Of a stretch of DNA of 64,000 bases, positions 43,213 to 51,591 are shown piece after piece. Both the position numbers and the translations under genes were made by a program. Every line of letters starts with the position of its first letter. Position 1 is the stretch's first letter. The DNA lies in the NCBI GenBank assembly GCA_965267775.1, contig OZ254140.1, positions 1,178,001 to 1,242,000 of the forward strand, written 5' to 3'. The notes beneath the pieces are model-generated. The model did no database searches, was not told where the DNA came from, and worked only from the letters and a program-made list of their open reading frames with translations. The stretch comes from Planktophila sp965267775 (GTDB lineage Bacteria > Actinomycetota > Actinomycetes > Nanopelagicales > Nanopelagicaceae).

Positions 43213-43506
43213 TTAAGAAACAGGGCCTCCGAAGATGTCGATACGGTCGCCAGCGGCCACATGAACGATTGCTCGCTTTGTGTCTTTGCGCTTTCCATCA
43301 CCAAAACGTGTGCGCTTATTCTTTCCTGGGCGGTTGAGTGTGTTAACACTGACAACCTTGACTCCGAATACCTTCTCAACAGCGATCTTGATCTCTGTCT
43401 TGTTAGCATCTGGTGATACCAAGAATGTGTACTTATTTTCATCTAGCAATCCGTAGCTCTTCTCAGAGACAACTGGTGCTAGCAAAATGTCGCGGTAATC
43501 CTTCAT
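43213..43506 (-). CDS. rplW: 50S ribosomal protein L23
   Basis: 97 residues. YRDILLAPVVSEKSYGLLDENKYTFLVSPDANKTEIKIAVEKVFGVKV matches the family. Docking site for trigger factor and SRP at the exit tunnel. Overlaps rplD by one base. Confidence 0.98.
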   Translation of the reverse strand: MKDYRDILLAPVVSEKSYGLLDENKYTFLVSPDANKTEIKIAVEKVFGVKVVSVNTLNRPGKNKRTRFGDGKRKDTKRAIVHVAAGDRIDIFGGPVS

Positions 43507-44177
43507 TATGCAGATACCTCACTTTCGCGTGCGACTGACTTAACAGACTTTCCTGCTGTCTTCGCCTTGAGGAAATCTTTGATCGCTGCTTCTGAGAAGA
43601 CAACGTCATCGCTCTTCAAGATGTCGTATGCATTGAGCTGATCTGGAACGAGGAGGTGAAGGTTCTCAGCGTTACGAAGTGAACGCCATGCGAGATCTTC
43701 TGTGCGAGATACAACAACCAAGAGGTTCTTGCGCTCTGAGAACTGACGAACTGCTGTGAGTGCATTCTTTGTAGAAGCCTCTGCTGCAATCTGATCAAGT
43801 ACGTGAAGACGATCATTGCGTTGACGATCAGAGAGAACTCCGCGAAGAGCCGCTGCGATCATCTTCTTAGGTGTGCGCTGTGCATAGTCACGAGGACGAA
43901 CTGCATGTGCTGCACCGCCACCACGCTGAAGAGGAGCACGGACAGAACCCTGACGAGCACGACCTGTTCCCTTCTGCTTGAAAGGCTTCTTACCTGAACC
44001 AGAAGTTTCACCACGGTTCTTTGCCTTCTGAGTTCCCTGGCGTGCTGCAGCGAGCTGCGCTGTAACAACCTGGTGAATCAAAGGAATGTTTGTCTGAGCG
44101 TCGAAGATATCTGCAGGTAGATCTACTGATCCAACCTTCTTACCTTCTGCGTTCTTGACTTCGAGTGTAAGCGCCAT
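43506..44177 (-). CDS. rplD: 50S ribosomal protein L4
   Basis: 223 residues. TRGETSGSGKKPFKQKGTGRARQGSVRAP is the tunnel loop, and the last residues are typical. In E. coli L4 also represses the S10 operon. No clear L4-type leader is seen ahead of rpsJ here. Confidence 0.98.
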   Translation of the reverse strand: MALTLEVKNAEGKKVGSVDLPADIFDAQTNIPLIHQVVTAQLAAARQGTQKAKNRGETSGSGKKPFKQKGTGRARQGSVRAPLQRGGGAAHAVRPRDYAQRTPKKMIAAALRGVLSDRQRNDRLHVLDQIAAEASTKNALTAVRQFSERKNLLVVVSRTEDLAWRSLRNAENLHLLVPDQLNAYDILKSDDVVFSEAAIKDFLKAKTAGKSVKSVARESEVSA

Positions 44178-44180
44178 GGC

Positions 44181-44879
44181 TTATGCACCTGCCTTTACTG
44201 TCTCGACAACTGCCTTCTTTGCAGCTGAACGGATGAAGACAAGGCCTCCATCAGTACCTGGAACTGCGCCCTTGATGAGGAGCAAATTACGCTCTGCATC
44301 GACGCCAGCAACGATGAGGTTCTGAGTAGTGATCTTCTCGTTACCCATACGACCCATCATGCGCATTCCCTTGAAAACGCGACCTGGTGTAGAACATGCT
44401 CCGATTGAACCTGGCATACGGTGCTTACGATCCACACCGTGTGAAGAACCAAGACCACCGAAACCGTGGCGCTTCATAACACCAGCTGTTCCCTTACCTG
44501 TTGAAGTACCGGTTGCATCTACAACCTCTCCAATTTCGAAAGTTGTTGCGCCGACTTCCTGGCCAATTGTGTAATTAGCTGCTGAAAGTGTGCGGAGTTC
44601 TGCAATGCTGCGACGAGGAGTGACGCCAGCCTTTGCAAACTGTCCAGCCTGTGGCTTATTAACCTTCTTTGGATCAATCGCACCGAAACCGAGCTGAACA
44701 GCTGAGTAGCCATCCTTCTCAGGTGTGCGAAGACCTGTAACGATGCATGAATCTACAGAGACCACAGTTACTGGGATCATCTTGTTCTGTGCATCGAAAA
44801 TCTGTGTCATTCCAAGCTTCTTACCAAGAACGCCCTTGATGGACGAACCGTAAGACTGAGTAACAGTTGTATATGCCAT
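44181..44879 (-). CDS. rplC: 50S ribosomal protein L3
   Basis: 232 residues. GVLGKKLGMTQIFDAQNKMIPVTVV, KRHGFGGLGSSHGVDRKHRMPGSIGACSTPGRVFKGMRM is the conserved core that reaches the peptidyl-transferase centre. A 14-residue N-terminal extension precedes the core. Confidence 0.98.
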   Translation of the reverse strand: MAYTTVTQSYGSSIKGVLGKKLGMTQIFDAQNKMIPVTVVSVDSCIVTGLRTPEKDGYSAVQLGFGAIDPKKVNKPQAGQFAKAGVTPRRSIAELRTLSAANYTIGQEVGATTFEIGEVVDATGTSTGKGTAGVMKRHGFGGLGSSHGVDRKHRMPGSIGACSTPGRVFKGMRMMGRMGNEKITTQNLIVAGVDAERNLLLIKGAVPGTDGGLVFIRSAAKKAVVETVKAGA

Positions 44880-44896
44880 TTAGTTTCGTCCTTTCC

Positions 44897-45205
44897 TTAG
44901 AGCTTAATCTCGATGTCGACGCCAGCTGGCAAGTCGAGGCGCATCAATGAATCAACAGTCTTAGGTGTTGGGTCGATGATGTCGATGAGGCGCTTATGTG
45001 TGCGCATCTCGAAGTGCTCGCGGCTGTCCTTGTACTTGTGAGGAGAGCGAATCACGCAATATGTGTTCTTCTCTGTTGGTAGCGGCACTGGACCCGCGAC
45101 GGTTGCACCTGTGCGCTCGACTGTCTCAACGATCTTCTTCGCTGATGAATCGATTACCTCATGGTCATACGCCTTGAGTCGAATGCGGATCTTTTGTCCC
45201 GCCAT
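44897..45205 (-). CDS. rpsJ: 30S ribosomal protein S10
   Basis: 102 residues. MAGQKIRIRLKAYDHEVIDSSAKKIVETVERTGA and PLPTEKNTYCVIRSPHKYKDSREHFEMRTHKRLIDI are invariant. Also called NusE for its role in antitermination. Good AAAGAGGAG ribosome-binding site. First gene of the S10 block, 130 bases after tuf. Confidence 0.98.
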   Translation of the reverse strand: MAGQKIRIRLKAYDHEVIDSSAKKIVETVERTGATVAGPVPLPTEKNTYCVIRSPHKYKDSREHFEMRTHKRLIDIIDPTPKTVDSLMRLDLPAGVDIEIKL

Positions 45206-45286
45206 GTGAATCTCCTCTTTACTTTTTCTTTAGTACTGCTTCGGTAAATTTAATTTTCAATCTGCACTGCAAAAACTTTTTGTTTT

Positions 45287-45316
45287 AGTGGCGGCGGTTT
45301 TAAGGCCGCCGCCACT
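45287..45316 (-). terminator. GC-rich hairpin after tuf
   Basis: AGTGGCGGCGG and CCGCCGCCACT, a perfect 11-bp stem with an 8-base loop, 20 bases after the tuf stop codon. On the transcribed strand it is followed by AAAACAAAAA and not by a U-tract, so classical intrinsic termination is doubtful. It may serve as a 3'-end stabiliser or partial terminator between the str and S10 blocks. Confidence 0.5.
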
Positions 45317-45334
45317 TCAACGATTAAAGCTGAC

Positions 45335-46528
45335 TTACTTCTTGATCTTTGTAACGCGACCTGCACCTACTGTGCGGCCACCTTCACGGATTGCGAAGCG
45401 AAGTCCTTCTTCCATAGCGATTGGCTGGATGAGAGTTACAAACATCTCAGTGTTATCGCCAGGCATAACCATTTCTGTGCCTTCTGGAAGTGTTACAACA
45501 CCAGTTACGTCAGTTGTACGGAAGTAGAACTGTGGACGGTAGTTGTTGAAGAATGGAGTGTGACGTCCTCCTTCATCCTTTGAAAGGATGTAAGCAGATG
45601 CATCGAACTCTGTGTGAGGTGTGATTGAACCTGGCTTGCAGACAACCTGACCACGCTCAACATCTTCACGCTTTGTTCCACGGAGAAGAAGTCCGACGTT
45701 CTCGCCAGCCTGTCCTTCGTCGAGGAGCTTACGGAACATTTCAACGCCTGTAACAGTTGTCTTCTGAGCAACCTCACGGATACCGACGATTTCAACTTCT
45801 TCGTTAACCTTGACGATACCGCGCTCGATACGACCTGTGATAACAGTTCCACGACCTGTGATTGTGAAAACGTCTTCAACTGGCATAAGGAATGGCTTGT
45901 CAACATCACGAGCTGGCTGTGGGATGAATGCATCAACAGCATCCATAAGCTTCATGAGCTGATCTGCCCAGTGAGCATCTCCCTCAAGAGCCTTAAGTGC
46001 TGAGATACGAACGATTGGTGTGTCATCGCCTGGGAACTCGTACTTAGAGAGAAGTTCACGAACTTCCATCTCAACGAGCTCAAGAATTTCTTCATCATCA
46101 ACCATGTCTGACTTGTTAAGTGCAACAACGATTGATGGAACGCCTACCTGGCGAGCAAGGAGAACGTGCTCCTTGGTCTGTGGCATTGGTCCGTCTGTAG
46201 CAGCAACAACGAGAATTGCTCCGTCCATCTGTGCAGCGCCAGTGATCATGTTCTTGATGTAGTCAGCGTGGCCTGGGCAGTCAACGTGTGCGTAGTGACG
46301 CTTCTCTGTCTGGTACTCAATGTGAGCGATAGAGATTGTGATACCGCGCTGGCGCTCTTCAGGAGCCTTATCGATCTGGTCGAAAGGTGTGAATGGGTTT
46401 ACATCAGGGTACTTGTCGTGCAAGACCTTTGAAATAGCCGCTGTAAGTGTTGTCTTTCCATGGTCAATGTGACCGATGGTTCCGATGTTTACGTGTGGCT
46501 TGTTACGCTCAAACTTGGCTTTTGCCAT
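45335..46528 (-). CDS. tuf: elongation factor Tu
   Basis: 397 residues. Delivers aminoacyl-tRNA to the ribosome. P-loop GHIDHGKT at residues 19-26, DCPGHADYIKNMITGAAQMDGAILVVAATDGPMPQT, NKSDMVDD. Domains 2 and 3 are complete to GAGRVTKIKK. Last gene of the str block, as usual. Confidence 0.99.
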   Translation of the reverse strand: MAKAKFERNKPHVNIGTIGHIDHGKTTLTAAISKVLHDKYPDVNPFTPFDQIDKAPEERQRGITISIAHIEYQTEKRHYAHVDCPGHADYIKNMITGAAQMDGAILVVAATDGPMPQTKEHVLLARQVGVPSIVVALNKSDMVDDEEILELVEMEVRELLSKYEFPGDDTPIVRISALKALEGDAHWADQLMKLMDAVDAFIPQPARDVDKPFLMPVEDVFTITGRGTVITGRIERGIVKVNEEVEIVGIREVAQKTTVTGVEMFRKLLDEGQAGENVGLLLRGTKREDVERGQVVCKPGSITPHTEFDASAYILSKDEGGRHTPFFNNYRPQFYFRTTDVTGVVTLPEGTEMVMPGDNTEMFVTLIQPIAMEEGLRFAIREGGRTVGAGRVTKIKK

Positions 46529-46601
46529 TTTCGTATCCTCTTTCGTTTCTAGTGCTTAGTTATTAGGGGTTGTGCTTTTCTTCTTATTAGGGAGTAAAGG
46601 A

Positions 46602-48707
46602 TTATTCGCCGCGAACCTTCGCAACGATCTCCTTCATTACATTGCCGGGAACTTCAGCGTAGGAATCGAATTCCATGCTGTAGCTCGCACGACCTTGTGT
46701 TCTAGAGCGGAGATCTCCGACATAGCCGAACATCTCTGACAATGGAACTAGCGCCCTAACAACGCGGGCACCTGACCGCTCGTCCATGGCCTGAATTTGA
46801 CCACGACGACTGTTGATGTCGCCGATGACATCACCCATGAAGTCTTCAGGGGTAACAACTTCGACCTTCATCACTGGCTCGAGAATTGCAGGATCAGCAA
46901 GCTTTGCTGCTTCCTTAAATGCTGCGATACCAGCCACCTTGAATGCGAGCTCCGATGAGTCAACATCGTGATACGCGCCGTCAAGAAGAGTTACTCGTAC
47001 ATCTGTAAGTGGGTAGCCAGCAAGAGGACCTGTAGTCATTGCTTCACGGCAACCTGCATCAACTGAAGGGATGTACTCGCGTGGAACGCGACCACCAGTG
47101 ATCTTGTTAACGAATTCGTATCCGCCTTCGACTGTACCTGTTGGAAGTGGCTCGACAGCGATCTGAATCTTTGCGAACTGACCAGAACCACCTGTCTGCT
47201 TCTTATGTGTGTAGTCGTGACGTGCAACTGGCTTACGAAGAGTTTCGCGGTATGCAACCTGTGGCTTACCGACGTTAGCTTCAACCTTGAACTCGCGACG
47301 CATACGGTCTACGAGGATTTCGAGGTGGAGCTCACCCATACCAGCGATGATTGTCTGGCCTGTCTCTTCATCAGTCTCAACGTGGAATGTTGGATCTTCT
47401 TCTGAGAGACGCTGAATAGCAACGCCGAGCTTCTCCTGGTCACCCTTTGTCTTTGGCTCGATAGCAACAGAGATAACTGGTGCTGGGAAGTCCATTGACT
47501 CGAGTACAACTGGCTTAGCTGGATCACAGAGTGTCTCGCCTGTTGTTGTGTCCTTAAGACCCATAACAGCAACGATCATTCCTGCACCAACATTGTCACG
47601 CTCTTCGCGCTTGTTAGCGTGCATCTGGTAAATCTTTCCGATGCGCTCCTTGCGGTTCTTAGCAGAGTTCAAGATTGTTGAACCTGTCTCAAGAACGCCA
47701 GAGTAAACACGGATAAATGTGAGCTTTCCAAGGTGTGGATCAGTCATGATCTTGAATGCGAGAGCTGAGAATGGCTCTTCATTCTTTGGAAGGCGCTTGA
47801 TTGAAACTTCTGGGTCATTCATATCTGTACCTTCGATAGCTTCAACATCGAGTGGTGATGGAAGGTAACGAGTTACAGCATCGAGCATTGGCTGTACGCC
47901 CTTGTTCTTAAATGCAGAACCTGTAAGAACTGGTGAGAGCTTTGCAGCGATTGTTGCGCGACGGATACCAGCGATGATTTCAGCTGTTGAGAGCTCTGCG
48001 CCATCGAGGAACTTCTCCATGATGGCATCGTCGTTCTCAGCAAGTGTCTCGAGCATTGCTGCACGAGCTGCCTTTGAAGCTTCGAGCATATCTGCAGGAA
48101 TCTCTTCGATTACGTAATCTTCGCCCTTCTTTGTCTCTCCACGCCATACGAGAGCCTTCATATCGATGAGATCAACTACACCGATGAAATCTGACTCGTT
48201 ACCGATTGGGAGCTGAAGAACGAGAGCAACTGCGTTGAGGCGATCCTTGATCATGCCTACGCACTTGTCGAATGAAGCACCTGTACGGTCAAGCTTGTTA
48301 ACGAAACAGATACGTGGAACTGAGTAACGATCTGCCTGACGCCATACAGTCTCTGACTGTGGCTCAACGCCTGCAACACCGTCGAAGACTGCAACAGCGC
48401 CATCGAGAACACGGAGTGAACGCTCTACCTCAACTGTGAAGTCAACGTGGCCTGGTGTGTCGATGATGTTGATGAGGTGGTTCTTCCACATACATGTAGT
48501 TGCAGCTGAAGTGATCGTGATACCACGCTCTTGCTCCTGCTCCATCCAGTCCATCGTTGCAGCACCTTCGTGCACTTCACCGATCTTGTATGAGATACCT
48601 GTGTAAAAGAGGATGCGCTCAGTAGTTGTTGTTTTACCCGCGTCGATGTGAGCCATGATTCCGATATTGCGAACCGTAGCTAGATCGATCTTCTCTACTG
48701 TTGACAC
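46602..48707 (-). CDS. fusA: elongation factor G
   Basis: 701 residues. Translocation GTPase. P-loop AHIDAGKT at residues 19-26, DTPGHVDFTVEVERSLRVLDGAV, NKLDRTG, and domains II-V complete (MDERSGARVVRALVPLSEMFGYVGDLRS). GTG start at 48707 with a GAGGAA ribosome-binding site. Confidence 0.99.
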   Translation of the reverse strand: MSTVEKIDLATVRNIGIMAHIDAGKTTTTERILFYTGISYKIGEVHEGAATMDWMEQEQERGITITSAATTCMWKNHLINIIDTPGHVDFTVEVERSLRVLDGAVAVFDGVAGVEPQSETVWRQADRYSVPRICFVNKLDRTGASFDKCVGMIKDRLNAVALVLQLPIGNESDFIGVVDLIDMKALVWRGETKKGEDYVIEEIPADMLEASKAARAAMLETLAENDDAIMEKFLDGAELSTAEIIAGIRRATIAAKLSPVLTGSAFKNKGVQPMLDAVTRYLPSPLDVEAIEGTDMNDPEVSIKRLPKNEEPFSALAFKIMTDPHLGKLTFIRVYSGVLETGSTILNSAKNRKERIGKIYQMHANKREERDNVGAGMIVAVMGLKDTTTGETLCDPAKPVVLESMDFPAPVISVAIEPKTKGDQEKLGVAIQRLSEEDPTFHVETDEETGQTIIAGMGELHLEILVDRMRREFKVEANVGKPQVAYRETLRKPVARHDYTHKKQTGGSGQFAKIQIAVEPLPTGTVEGGYEFVNKITGGRVPREYIPSVDAGCREAMTTGPLAGYPLTDVRVTLLDGAYHDVDSSELAFKVAGIAAFKEAAKLADPAILEPVMKVEVVTPEDFMGDVIGDINSRRGQIQAMDERSGARVVRALVPLSEMFGYVGDLRSRTQGRASYSMEFDSYAEVPGNVMKEIVAKVRGE

Positions 48708-48767
48708 TTATATTCCTCTTCTCGTCTTATTAATTCTTTATTGTTAGCTTTATTTAGAAGCTAGCGA

Positions 48768-49238
48768 TTACCAGCGGTAGTGAGCGAAAGCCTTGTTAGC
48801 TTCAGCCATCTTGTGTGTATCTTCGCGACGCTTTACAGCTGCACCAAGACCGTTAGCTGCATCGAGCAACTCGTTCTGAAGGCGCTCTGACATTGACTTT
48901 TCGCGACGAAGACGTGAGTAATCAACTAACCAGCGAAGCGCGAGAGTTGTTGCGCGACCTGACTTAACTTCGATTGGAACCTGGTATGTAGCACCACCGA
49001 CGCGACGTGACTTAACTTCAATCGCTGGGCGAATGTTGTCGAGTGCGCGCTTCAATGTGATTACAGGATCAACTTCTGTCTTTGCACGTGTTCCTTCAAG
49101 AGCTGTGTAGACAATGCCTTCAGCTGTTGAACGCTTACCGTGAAGAAGAATCTTGTTGATGAGTGCTGTTACAACTGGTGAGTTGTAAACAGGATCAGCG
49201 ACAACAGGTGACTTCGGAGCAGGACCTTTACGTGGCAT
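48768..49238 (-). CDS. rpsG: 30S ribosomal protein S7
   Basis: 156 residues, the standard size. MPRKGPAPKSPVVADPVYNSPVVTALINKILLHGKRSTAE and the Arg-rich RRVGGATYQVPIEVKSGRATTLALRWL are typical. Organises the head of the small subunit. Overlaps rpsL by one base. Confidence 0.98.
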   Translation of the reverse strand: MPRKGPAPKSPVVADPVYNSPVVTALINKILLHGKRSTAEGIVYTALEGTRAKTEVDPVITLKRALDNIRPAIEVKSRRVGGATYQVPIEVKSGRATTLALRWLVDYSRLRREKSMSERLQNELLDAANGLGAAVKRREDTHKMAEANKAFAHYRW

Positions 49239-49618
49239 TAGCTAGCCTTCTTTTCTCTCTTAGCGCCGTAGCGTGAACGTGATTGCTTACGATTCTTTAC
49301 ACCCTGTGTATCGAGTGAACCGCGAATAATCTTGTAACGAACACCTGGTAGATCCTTTACGCGACCACCGCGTACAAGAACGATTGAGTGTTCTTGAAGG
49401 TTGTGACCTTCACCTGGAATGTATGCAGTAACTTCCATGCCACTAGTAAGACGAACACGTGCAACTTTACGAAGCGCAGAGTTAGGCTTCTTAGGTGTTG
49501 TTGTGTACACACGTGTGCAAACACCACGACGCTGAGGTGATCCCTTTAGCGCAGGTGTTGATGTCTTCGTAGTCTTTTCTGCACGACCACGACGCACTAG
49601 CTGCTGAATTGTTGGCAC
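49238..49618 (-). CDS. rpsL: 30S ribosomal protein S12
   Basis: 126 residues. PTIQQLVRRGR, CTRVYTTTPKKPNSALRKVARVRL and GHNLQEHSIVLVRGGRVKDLPGVRYKI carry the two lysines whose mutation gives streptomycin resistance, both wild type here. GTG start at 49618 behind AAAAGGAG. First gene of the str operon with its own promoter and a long structured leader. Confidence 0.98.
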   Translation of the reverse strand: MPTIQQLVRRGRAEKTTKTSTPALKGSPQRRGVCTRVYTTTPKKPNSALRKVARVRLTSGMEVTAYIPGEGHNLQEHSIVLVRGGRVKDLPGVRYKIIRGSLDTQGVKNRKQSRSRYGAKREKKAS

Positions 49619-49638
49619 TACATTCTCCTTTTATGTAA

Positions 49639-49716
49639 TGTGAAAAAACATCTTGCGATTTTTCACATCTAACTTTCCGGCCTTTTTCACGCTCACCCTC
49701 CGACCCACGCGGTCGG
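49639..49716 (-). promoter_or_regulatory. structured leader of the str operon
   Basis: In RNA order: a GC hairpin CCGACC-GCGTG-GGTCGG (49716-49700), a first GTGAAAAA (49690-49683), and a second hairpin TGTGAAAAA with TTTTTCACA (49667-49639) ending 20 bases before the start codon. The 3' arm of the last hairpin could pair with either GTGAAAAA copy, so two structures are mutually exclusive. Confidence 0.45.
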
Positions 49717-49746
49717 GTGTGTTGCATGCAAAATGCGCAGAGGAGA

Positions 49747-49776
49747 AAGGTATCTGAGGGGTGGTGGAAAGGTCAA
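49747..49776 (-). promoter_or_regulatory. predicted str-operon promoter
   Basis: TTGACC and TACCTT with an 18-base spacer on the minus strand (17 to ATACCT in the alternative register). It lies about 130 bases before rpsL and just past the PNPOx gene, so it would drive rpsL-rpsG-fusA-tuf with the leader described. Confidence 0.6.
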
Positions 49777-49862
49777 AACGGGCCTTTTACTCCTTCAGCC
49801 TTAAAATTTCTTGCCTTATCCCCAATTTTTGATCCCGGGCGTGTCTTGAGCCCTAGGGGCGC

Positions 49863-50516
49863 TTACTGTCCAGAATGTCCGATTTTGCGCTCAATATGGG
49901 GTGGGATCGGGATTCCAGCTGAATCTGGGGCGGTTTCGGCCTCGCCATATGCCCGCTTGAGGGGCAGGACCCCCGACCAGATGGGCAGATCCTTATCCTC
50001 AGGCTCATCCATGACTCCCCCGGTACGGCTCTTAAGACTGTACTTCTCGATGGGGAGCTCAATAATCATCGTTCCGGCCGCTTCTTTGCCTGTTGTGGGG
50101 CGGGCGTAGGAGGTCATCCCAGGAATGAGCCCCTCGGTGATCAAATCCATCGCAGCGAGCTTCTCAGAATCTTCAAGTCGCTTTCCTTTTCCGAAGATCA
50201 TCACTGATTCATAATTCATTGATGAGTTAAATGCAGATTTTGCAACGATGATCGCGTTGAGTTTTGTAACAGTGACACACATCTGCGCGCCTTTTGCTAA
50301 CTGCATCATCAAACGAGAACCAGTTGAACCGTGTAACAAGATGCGATCGTTATCGCGCGTATATGCCATTGGAATTACAAATGGTTCATTGATATCTGCA
50401 TCAACAAAACCAACGTGTGCAACGTATTCGGAATCAAGAAGTGCATTGACAGCATCGCGATCGAAAATTTCACGATCATCGTGACGCTTTACATGATATT
50501 TAGAATCGCTGCTCAT
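49863..50516 (-). CDS. pyridoxamine 5'-phosphate oxidase-fold flavoprotein (NimA-like)
   Basis: 217 residues. The split-barrel FMN-binding fold is indicated by LLDSEYVAHVGFVDADINEPFVIPMAYTRDNDRILLHGSTGSRLM, CVTVTKLNAIIVAKSAFNSSMNYESVMIFG and a C-terminal RTGG region. Relatives include 5-nitroimidazole reductases and F420- or heme-binding proteins. The substrate cannot be told from sequence. It stands between the LamG-like gene (9 bases) and the str promoter. Confidence 0.88.
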   Translation of the reverse strand: MSSDSKYHVKRHDDREIFDRDAVNALLDSEYVAHVGFVDADINEPFVIPMAYTRDNDRILLHGSTGSRLMMQLAKGAQMCVTVTKLNAIIVAKSAFNSSMNYESVMIFGKGKRLEDSEKLAAMDLITEGLIPGMTSYARPTTGKEAAGTMIIELPIEKYSLKSRTGGVMDEPEDKDLPIWSGVLPLKRAYGEAETAPDSAGIPIPPHIERKIGHSGQ

Positions 50517-50525
50517 GTGATTACT

Positions 50526-51575
50526 CTATCTAGGTGTTGTTCGTCTGACTACTGATACAGGAAAATTTGTTGAACTTATATTTCCATTTGAAGTTTTCAA
50601 CATAGCAGTCAGGTTCATTGAACCGATAACGGATGGCTTCCAAGCGCAATCTGCAACTTTGCTTAGGGTGGCTACATTGATACATCCTGAAATTTTCTTA
50701 CCGTTGGAAAAGAATGTAACCGCGCCATCAACATCCACCGTGGAGCGAAGTGTTGAGGTAGTTCGATAAGTAGCTGTCTTCAGGCCACTTGTCAGGGTCA
50801 AGACATTGCTAGTAGGTGCCAAATAAGAGTTATAGCTCTCTTGAATTGCAGCAGCTCCAATATCGCTTAGCCACAACTTAAATCGACGCAAATTCATTGA
50901 AGTAGGAAAACCTGCATGATCTCTAAAGATACCGATATCAAATGCTTTTGTTGCAGATGCCAAGCTCTTATCAGCTTGTACCGCTGTGTACCCGGGAATG
51001 CAGTAAGAGAGGGATTGAAGCGAGCCATCTACATATGCTTTTTGTTTTGTTGAATCATCTCCGTAGGTCGACATTACAAAGGTATATGTGTGGAAGGTGC
51101 CTAAGAGCGAGGATGGATTAAAGCCATAAATTTCACTGTGGCCAGTATTAAACCCAATGCAATTATTGCCCTGAAACCAAATTGTGTAATTAGTACCTTC
51201 CCACATAAAAATAACGCCAGAGCTTGCACCGTAGGCCTGACTTGAAGGTAACTTCATAGTGATTTCTAGTGTGGTTTCAGCGCCTAAAGTTTGAGAGCCG
51301 ACAGAACCGGCCACATAGTGCCCTTGCTGTCCAGACATATTGAGCGCAACGGAGGTATCGGCTGAAGCGAAGGTTGGCGTGGTGACAGTAGATGGATAGA
51401 GATTAACGCTGCCACCAAGCGAGCCATCATTAACCCAGGCGCTCCTTGAAATTTTTGACGCACTTGCATTTATCGAAATAACCGGATTCGGAACAGCTGC
51501 ATGTGCCTGGGGTTGCGAAAATGCGCCGATTAAAAGCAAGAAGACCCCCGCAACAAGTGCAGGGGTCTTCTTCAC
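50526..51575 (-). CDS. secreted LamG/concanavalin-like protein with shared Ig-like C-terminal domain
   Basis: 349 residues from the GTG at 51575 (AAAGGA ribosome-binding site). Signal peptide KKTPALVAGVFLLLIGAFSQ ending AHA. Residues of about 30-240 have the LamG jelly-roll pattern (AVALNMSGQQGHYVAG-like start, AYVDGSLQSLSYCIPG, FDIGIFRDHAG, LRRFKLWLSDIGAAAIQESYNSY). The last 75 residues repeat the C-terminal domain of the plus-strand gene at 59103: VTFFSNGKKISGCI, CAWKPSVIG, ending VSVVRRTTPR. The first codons also encode the rpoC terminator hairpin. Probably a surface or secreted sugar-binding protein (inference). Confidence 0.85.
   Translation of the reverse strand: MKKTPALVAGVFLLLIGAFSQPQAHAAVPNPVISINASASKISRSAWVNDGSLGGSVNLYPSTVTTPTFASADTSVALNMSGQQGHYVAGSVGSQTLGAETTLEITMKLPSSQAYGASSGVIFMWEGTNYTIWFQGNNCIGFNTGHSEIYGFNPSSLLGTFHTYTFVMSTYGDDSTKQKAYVDGSLQSLSYCIPGYTAVQADKSLASATKAFDIGIFRDHAGFPTSMNLRRFKLWLSDIGAAAIQESYNSYLAPTSNVLTLTSGLKTATYRTTSTLRSTVDVDGAVTFFSNGKKISGCINVATLSKVADCAWKPSVIGSMNLTAMLKTSNGNISSTNFPVSVVRRTTPR
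51538..51572 (-). terminator. terminator of rpoBC embedded in the start of the next gene
   Basis: AAGAAGACCCC and GGGGTCTTCTT form a perfect 11-bp stem, extended by GCA/TGC inside, followed by TTGCTTTTAAT. It lies 20-55 bases past the rpoC stop, where a terminator is expected. It also covers codons 2 to about 13 of the LamG-like gene. Confidence 0.75.
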
Positions 51576-51591
51576 TATTTCCTTTTACAGA

